Origin: Epiperipatus broadwayi
Lineage: Eukaryota; Onychophora; Udeonychophora; Euonychophora; Peripatidae
Reading direction: 5' to 3'
DNA: 64,000 bases
Assembly (NCBI GenBank): GCA_028023455.1
Contig: JAQFVV010006208.1
Span: 11,116,984-11,180,983 of the forward strand
This document shows, in pieces, positions 58,991 to 64,000 of this stretch (position 1 is the stretch's first letter; every line of letters starts with the position of its first letter). The translations under genes were made by a program, and so were the position numbers. The notes under the pieces were generated by a model. It searched no databases and was not told where the DNA came from. It saw only the letters and a list, made by a program, of their open reading frames with translations.

Positions 58991-60341
58991 GTTTATATGC
59001 TTTAATTTTTAATGTATTCGTTGACCAAGTTATGCCTGCACCTGAATTCATTTATTTTAATGTCAGGTATTCTCGCTAACACAACTATTTTTCCTGGTCA
59101 AACAACCCAATTTGTAATAATTAAGTTTAATAATAATCAGAGAAGAACCAGTTTTTCAATTTATTTAATAGGCACGAGGGTTCTATATACAAATCCACTG
59201 ACTCTCCCCTCCCTATCTATAATAATCAAGATTGCATGTTGAATTGCTGCCCTCAAGTGGATTGTAATTTATAAGGCATTGGTATTTATATTTGGTAAAC
59301 TTCTAACAATTTAGCTAATACTCTAAAAATTAAATTAAATAAGCTCAGAGTAAATTATATTTCTATGATTTATTAATTTTATAATTTTAACACATTTATT
59401 AGTAATAATAAAGAGAATACACAAGTTATTAGACATAAATGATGAATATTTGAGTTCATAATAGCAAACTAACTTGTTTTTGAAAGCCATTTATAGCTCT
59501 TCAACAATACTTATAATTTTCTTAATGTGATCACACATACAGAAAGTAAAGGTCTTACCGGCAAATTTCAAATAATTATGTATTTATCAAGCAGATTACC
59601 ATGCATGGTTTTGTTCTCATTGGGATCCATCGAGTGATGTTCTTGTAGTATCTGGGTATGCAGTTCATGGTTCTAATCTTTATGTAGGTGATGGGATGGC
59701 ATCACAGTATCATTGGAACTCCAAGAAAGAAGTAAGTGTCAGCAAACAAACTATTCTGTAATCACACATTTGATAATGGCAAAATCCGCTGGTGAGAATA
59801 TAATGAGGCAGCTTGTAGTAGCTCTGTAGAGGAAAAAACCAATTTATTGCAAATTTCTATCTGATGCCACACAGAATATGAGAAAAAGACCCCTGTTTAG
59901 TGATATCCCTTCTTTTATATCCCTCCTCATTTGAGTCCACTGCACATATTCTGTTTACATCTTTTTTTATATTTTTATCACCATTTTAACTTTTACCAAT
60001 TGATACATTTCTATTTTATTTTTGTTTTCAAAGTTATCTTTCCCCTTCTTCAATGGCCATCCTGAATTAATGGCAAAAGAATGCTGTAATTTTCAATTTA
60101 AGTAATTATAATTGCTTGACGATAAAAATTTACAGTCTTATCTCAGTAAATTCAGAAGCTAAATTTTGTGCTATTCTCTTTTTTTAAATGTGGATATAGA
60201 AAATACAATTTATACTGTATCTGAAATAAACCAAACAGAATTGATATTATCTTTCTAGAAGTTTTTTCAAAATACCAATTAAATTGATATTATCTTTCTC
60301 GGAAATGTAATATTCTAATTCTAAAATGCCAATGCCGATTG
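58991..60341 (-). repeat. LTR (5' LTR of the minus-strand element)
   Basis: About 1.35 kb, from 'gtttatatgctttaatttt' to 'gccaatgccgattgtac'. Substitutions relative to the left LTR are frequent by eye, so the insertion is old. Confidence 0.82.
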
Positions 60342-60999
60342 TACCACAAATATGATACAATATATTGGAAATATGTCTATTTATATCATACATTAGCCCT
60401 TTAGCCAGAATATTTGATACTTTGTAGTGCAAACTTTTAACATCTTCTGAAGCAAAGTTTTTTTTCCCCAAAAAAACTGCAACATTTTGCCCAATTGTAT
60501 CACTCCATTATATTCTACTCACGATTGTAAATTTTTTTTAGGTGAGTGGATGTCATCTTACAATAGTAGCTTCAACGCCATCATGTCCAGAGACATGAAG
60601 AAATACCAAATGATTTTAGGGGATTGCCATTATAATATCAAAATATTATAAAACATCCTTAAATAAAACTTTTCCTACTGCCTATGGGACACTTCCTACT
60701 TCCATATAATAAATTTGGCAGGGCTGTAGTGCTATATTCACTTAATTTAAATGAGATAGCTATATCACAGTATAAAATACCTTATCTTTATTTTTTAAAT
60801 GAGGTAAGAGCACATTGGAATCTGAGCTTCACCATAATTTTCAAGCCTGCCCTTTTTTTTTTTTTACTTTACTAAAAAAACTATCACAATATTTAAATTG
60901 GTTTCCTTAGCAAGTTGATGATGATTCAATCTAAATGTTGCTGAAGATATTTTTTTTTTTGTTGCCTGATAAAATTAGCAATTAAGTTTTGTGAATCTT
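60342..60999. other. AT-rich spacer, nothing recognised
   Basis: No gene or repeat matched. Confidence 0.4.
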
Positions 61000-61430
61000 A
61001 TTTATAAATTTATTTTAATGCACTTTGATTACGTAAGTAATATTTACTAAGGCAATAAACCTAAAGCATGTGTGGTTAAAAATGCGAAGGTAGGGACCTC
61101 TACAGGTCTTAACCATAAGCTTACGCATTGGAAGAAAAGAGGGGAACTTCTTTACTTCAACCTACTTTCTATATAAATAGGTGAATCTGAAGCGGTTAGA
61201 TCTGAGAGCGTGAAGCTATTCAATACTTCACTGATTAAGTCCACAATTCCTATTATACATTAGTACTTGCGAAATATTTCGATTTACGAGTCAATGGAAT
61301 GATTTTATAGTTAGAAATCTATTACGATAATTTAAAGTTGTAATTATAAATTATTTTAATGCACATTGATTATGTAAGTAATATTTACTAAGGCCGTAAA
61401 ACCTCAAGAGTATGCGGTTGAAATCTAAGT
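61000..61430. repeat. R4-related pieces, two direct copies
   Basis: 'gtaagtaatatttactaagg' occurs at 61036 and 61374, each after 'attttaatgcac-ttgatta'. The first continues into the full R4 arm ('gcgaaggtagggacctctac', 'cataagcttacgc'). The 340-bp spacing suggests a tandem or nested arrangement. Confidence 0.7.
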
Positions 61431-61548
61431 ATTTATATGCTATTTTTTTTTAAAAAAAAACATTTTATAAGTAAGCAAAATCATCACAATTCTGTAAATA
61501 TAAAAATTAAGAAGATTAAGTTTAAAGTAAGAATTCTATTGTCAAACA

Positions 61549-62031
61549 TAATCAGATCTTGATGTTTTGCTGAAGGTTTGTGATGATGGTGTTTTAGTTG
61601 TATTTATGTGTTGGGCTATTTCCATTATCTAATATAAGTATTGAATGTCTTTAGAAAAATTTAACTTTATTTAAATATTCCAAATACATTCAACTGTTAG
61701 TAATAGCACAGAGGTTAAAATATGCACAACATTTTAAGAGGTATTATTCTCCCTTCTTCAGGCATTGCTGGTCTGACCAGTGAAAGTACTAGCATGGGAA
61801 TTGAACCTGGACCCTTAGATTCTTGAGTATTGAATTTTTAAGGTAACTCTCTAACCAACTAAGACATCCTGGCTTAATTTTTAAGGTAATAATTGTTACC
61901 TTAAAAATTCAATACTCAAGAATCTAAGGGTCCAGGTTTTATTCCCATGTTAGTACTGTCAGTGGTTAGAACAACAATATCTGAAGATGGAAATAGTCCA
62001 ATATATAAATACAAGTAATCAGATCTTGATG
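61549..62031. repeat. R9 foldback retroposon with 16-bp target duplication
   Basis: TAATCAGATCTTGATG at 61549-61564 repeats exactly at 62016-62031. The element (61565-62015) has an inner hairpin ('gaacctggacccttagattc' at about 61802 against its inverse at 61917-61940) and a tRNA-like part on the minus strand: A-box-like 'ttagttggttagagag', B box 'ggttcaattccc'. The left part equals the sequence around the R2 insertion at 47 kb. Confidence 0.85.
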
Positions 62032-62524
62032 CTACCTTCAAAAATTGCAAGTCTAAGAATTTATTTTCGATTTTTTTAAAGTGAACATTGTAATAAAATT
62101 CTGCACAATATCTAGTTACTTATTAATCTGACTACTAGACAACGGTTTCTTCGGAATTCCCTCACAGTGTGGGAAAACAATTTATTTATCAATCTTGTAA
62201 GTTGTTGAGATTATTTATATTTTTCATTCCTTGTTTTATTCTCTAGCCAAAAGATATCCAATTACTGATCAAGAATTGGTTAGATTGTCTAATGAGGTAG
62301 CTAACTAAAAAAAGTCAAAAACTTGTTTCAATAATCCTTAGCTACATGATAGATTCCCAAAGTACACTCCTATCATGGATATAGTGAAAGACAATACTAA
62401 TCTTTACATAAGGCATGCAACTGCACTCACCATATGTATATAAATACATAAATCCTTTAAATGATCAAATTTCTATCAATATGGTTTTATAAAGTGATTT
62501 GTTCTACATTTTATATAAATACAT
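62032..62524. other. AT-rich spacer, nothing recognised
   Basis: No feature matched. Confidence 0.4.
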
Positions 62525-63205
62525 GAAAGCAGTCAACACTTAAAAAATACCAATCTCAATAACAATCAACAATCTCAATCTGTTGTCATGGCAACCTTGT
62601 TTAACCCTTTATGTATATAAAAATACATAAAGATCAGAAAAATCAATAACAATCAACAATCTCAATCTGTTGTCAAGGCAACCTCCTTTTAACAATAAAG
62701 ATAGAAATCTATCTTCAATCTATGACTAATACGATTAAATAAACACTAAAGATGGTAACTTGACTACAAAGAATGAAATTATTAATACAAAGAAGTTTAA
62801 ATAAGTCTTCTTATACAGGTGATATAACCTGTTCTAAAAGAAGACTAACAAATAATCAATTATAACTTTCAAACTGCACTCCAAATAATAAAGCTAAAAA
62901 GAAAGCTAATAATGCTAAACGTTAGATAGGTTTATAAATGTAAATGCATGAAAGCAGTTCTTATGGACCATTACTGGCCTGCTTTCAGAACAGATTATAT
63001 TTACCTGTTTAATGAGGTTTATTTAAACTTCTTTGAATTAATAATTTCAATTTCTGTAGTCAAATTGCAATCTTTAGTGTTTATATAAACATATTAAAAC
63101 ATAGCGATAGGTGGATTTCCACCTTTATTGTCAAAAGGAGGTTGCCTTGACAACAGATTGAGATTGTTATTGATATTGTTTAAGTGTTGCTTGCTTTCAT
63201 GTATT
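62525..63205. repeat. Large R5 foldback
   Basis: The left end 'gcagtcaacactta' (62529) and right end 'taagtgttgcttgctttcat' (63180) are inverted. Inner arms also pair ('caaagaagtttaaataa' at about 62788 against 'ttatttaaacttctttga' at about 63021). The subunit 'caatctcaatctgttgtca' is duplicated at 62568 and 62657. Same family as 2742-2883. Confidence 0.8.
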
Positions 63206-63771
63206 TACATTTATAAATCTATCTAGCCTTGAACACTATTACCTTTATATATATACACACATGCATGAAATGGTAAGAAAATAACATCATATTTACATTT
63301 GATTGCTTGGTATATCAGCACTTCATATTTTTTGTTTATCTGCATTGTTTTTATTCTTTATGTTTGCTAACTCCTACATGTATATTTAGCTGTCATATCA
63401 TTTTACAAAACAACTTTCTTTTGTATTTTGCAAATATCTTTTCTTTTATTACTTATGCACTAATCCTAGTTATCTTATTAAATGATCACCCAATCTTCAT
63501 ATTCTTTTTTGTAATTGTAATGTGATTGTTTCAGTTTAATCCACAGCAAAATTTCCAAACAATGGTTTATCTTTCTTTCTTTTTTTCCAAATAATTTTCA
63601 ATTCTTCCATTTAATATCAACAAAAATAAAAGTATCACGTCGTTATTACACACGAATGCATTTATGTATAGATGAAATACTAGTAAAACATATATAACAA
63701 TAAATTAATGAAAGCAAAAATAAGCACTTTGTATATATAGATATTTCAAAAAAGGCAAATTGTTGACTTAC
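63206..63771. other. AT-rich intron sequence next to the collagen exon
   Basis: No gene or repeat matched. A small plus-strand frame (63307-63525, hydrophobic by composition) is not supported as a gene. Confidence 0.45.
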
Positions 63772-63972
63772 AGGTATGCTAGGAGGTCCGATCGTCTTAT
63801 CTCCACTTGCACCAGATGGCCATCCACCTGAAAATCCTGCTTGGTCGCTATCAGTGAAAAAATTATTAGCAGGCGGCATTGTATTATTGCATAAACAAGT
63901 TCCTGGAAGACCAGGAGAACCAGTTGGACCTGGTGGTCCTGGAATACCCGGAGGTCCTATTTTACCAACAAG
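63772..63972 (-). CDS. Collagen exon, 67 codons with a Cys-containing interruption
   Basis: The minus strand reads a TTTTTTTGCAG acceptor (63975-63973), then 201 bp in one frame, then a GTAAGT donor (63771-63766). The protein starts LVGKIGPPGIPGPPGPTGSP with about six Gly-X-Y triplets. It then has a non-helical insert of about 35 residues including TCLCNN and NNFFTDSDQAGFSGGW, and returns with IGPPSIP. Interruptions with paired cysteines occur in non-fibrillar collagens, where they allow bends or interchain bonds. Both ends are phase 0. The next exon in the window is 3176-3247 (GMP-GET...), which would put Ser where a helix Gly is expected (GPP-SIP-GMP) just before the junction. The collagen type is not identified. 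Confidence 0.9.
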
Positions 63973-64000
63973 CTGCAAAAAAATTGCAATAATAATTTAG

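Larger units (their letters stand above)
54804..60341 (-). mobile_element. LTR retrotransposon, minus strand, internally deleted
   Basis: Two long direct repeats, 54804-56994 (containing an 849-bp LINE insertion) and 58991-60341, bracket about 2 kb. On the minus strand the order is LTR (right), primer-binding site (58948-58965), gag remnant (58595-58131), an unreadable remainder and LTR (left). No protease, reverse transcriptase or integrase is recognisable, so the copy is deleted or non-autonomous. I could not place a polypurine tract or short target duplication. The PBS type occurs in several Ty3/Gypsy and other LTR groups, so the superfamily is not decided. Confidence 0.8.
3248..63771 (-). 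other. Giant collagen intron (about 60.5 kb)
   Basis: The interval between the donor after 63772 and the acceptor before 3247 holds no other Gly-X-Y exon that I could find on the minus strand. It is filled with transposable elements. Both flanking exons are phase 0, so a direct join would keep frame. A small missed exon cannot be excluded by eye. Confidence 0.7.

Noticed and set aside
63776-64000. Plus-strand ORF with G/P-rich residues
   Set aside because: It is the antisense shadow of the minus-strand collagen exon, which alone has splice sites and regular triplets.

Overview
The window is animal nuclear DNA. It is very AT-rich, nearly gene-free and full of transposable elements. The only host coding sequence I can support is two exons of one collagen gene on the minus strand: 63772-63972 (67 codons) and 3176-3247 (24 codons). 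Both encode Gly-X-Y triplets, both have consensus splice sites and both are phase 0. If no exon was missed, the 60.5 kb between them is one giant intron. The organism is a metazoan, most likely an invertebrate with a repeat-rich genome such as a flatworm, mollusc or arthropod; I cannot name the species. A 25-base N run at 58783-58807 is an assembly gap.

Region by region. 1-17 kb: SINE-like foldback repeats (called here families R1, R2 and R3), a pogo/Tigger-type DNA transposon with recognisable transposase remnants, a LINE ORF2 fragment (about 12-13.4 kb) and a 70-bp-arm palindrome (13.9-14.1 kb). 17.2-26.5 kb: a full-length 9.3 kb LINE bounded by a perfect 16-bp target-site duplication. It has an ETS+YY1-like start, a 3.1 kb leader, a zinc-knuckle ORF1 and an endonuclease/reverse-transcriptase ORF2, and is damaged by two stop codons and several homopolymer frameshifts. 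28-32 kb: a 1.8 kb palindrome of R3-like units, further foldbacks and a tRNA-derived SINE. 32.8-35.2 kb: a decayed hAT transposase gene of the BED-finger SCAND3/ZBED type, split by an RTE LINE fragment. 35-50 kb: more R2, R3 and pogo copies, a tandem array of about 172 bp units split by R3 insertions, and SINEs with clear target-site duplications. 50.7 kb: a 203-bp miniature hAT element closely resembling the SPIN family. 53.2-54 kb: an R1 inverted pair flanked and spaced by a 42-nt direct repeat. 54.8-60.3 kb: a minus-strand LTR retrotransposon with LTRs of about 1.35 kb, a gag remnant and a tRNA-Lys-type primer-binding site, with a LINE fragment inserted in one LTR. 61-63.2 kb: two more foldback retroposons.

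The least explained material is the set of foldback families R1, R2, R3 and R9. Several copies are flanked by perfect 13-17 bp target duplications, as expected for LINE-driven retroposition rather than cut-and-paste transposition. R1 and R2, and more weakly R3, share a short central core. One R2 insertion can be compared with an empty-site paralogue elsewhere in the window. None of the mobile genes looks intact, so the host collagen transcript probably crosses all of them as intron sequence.
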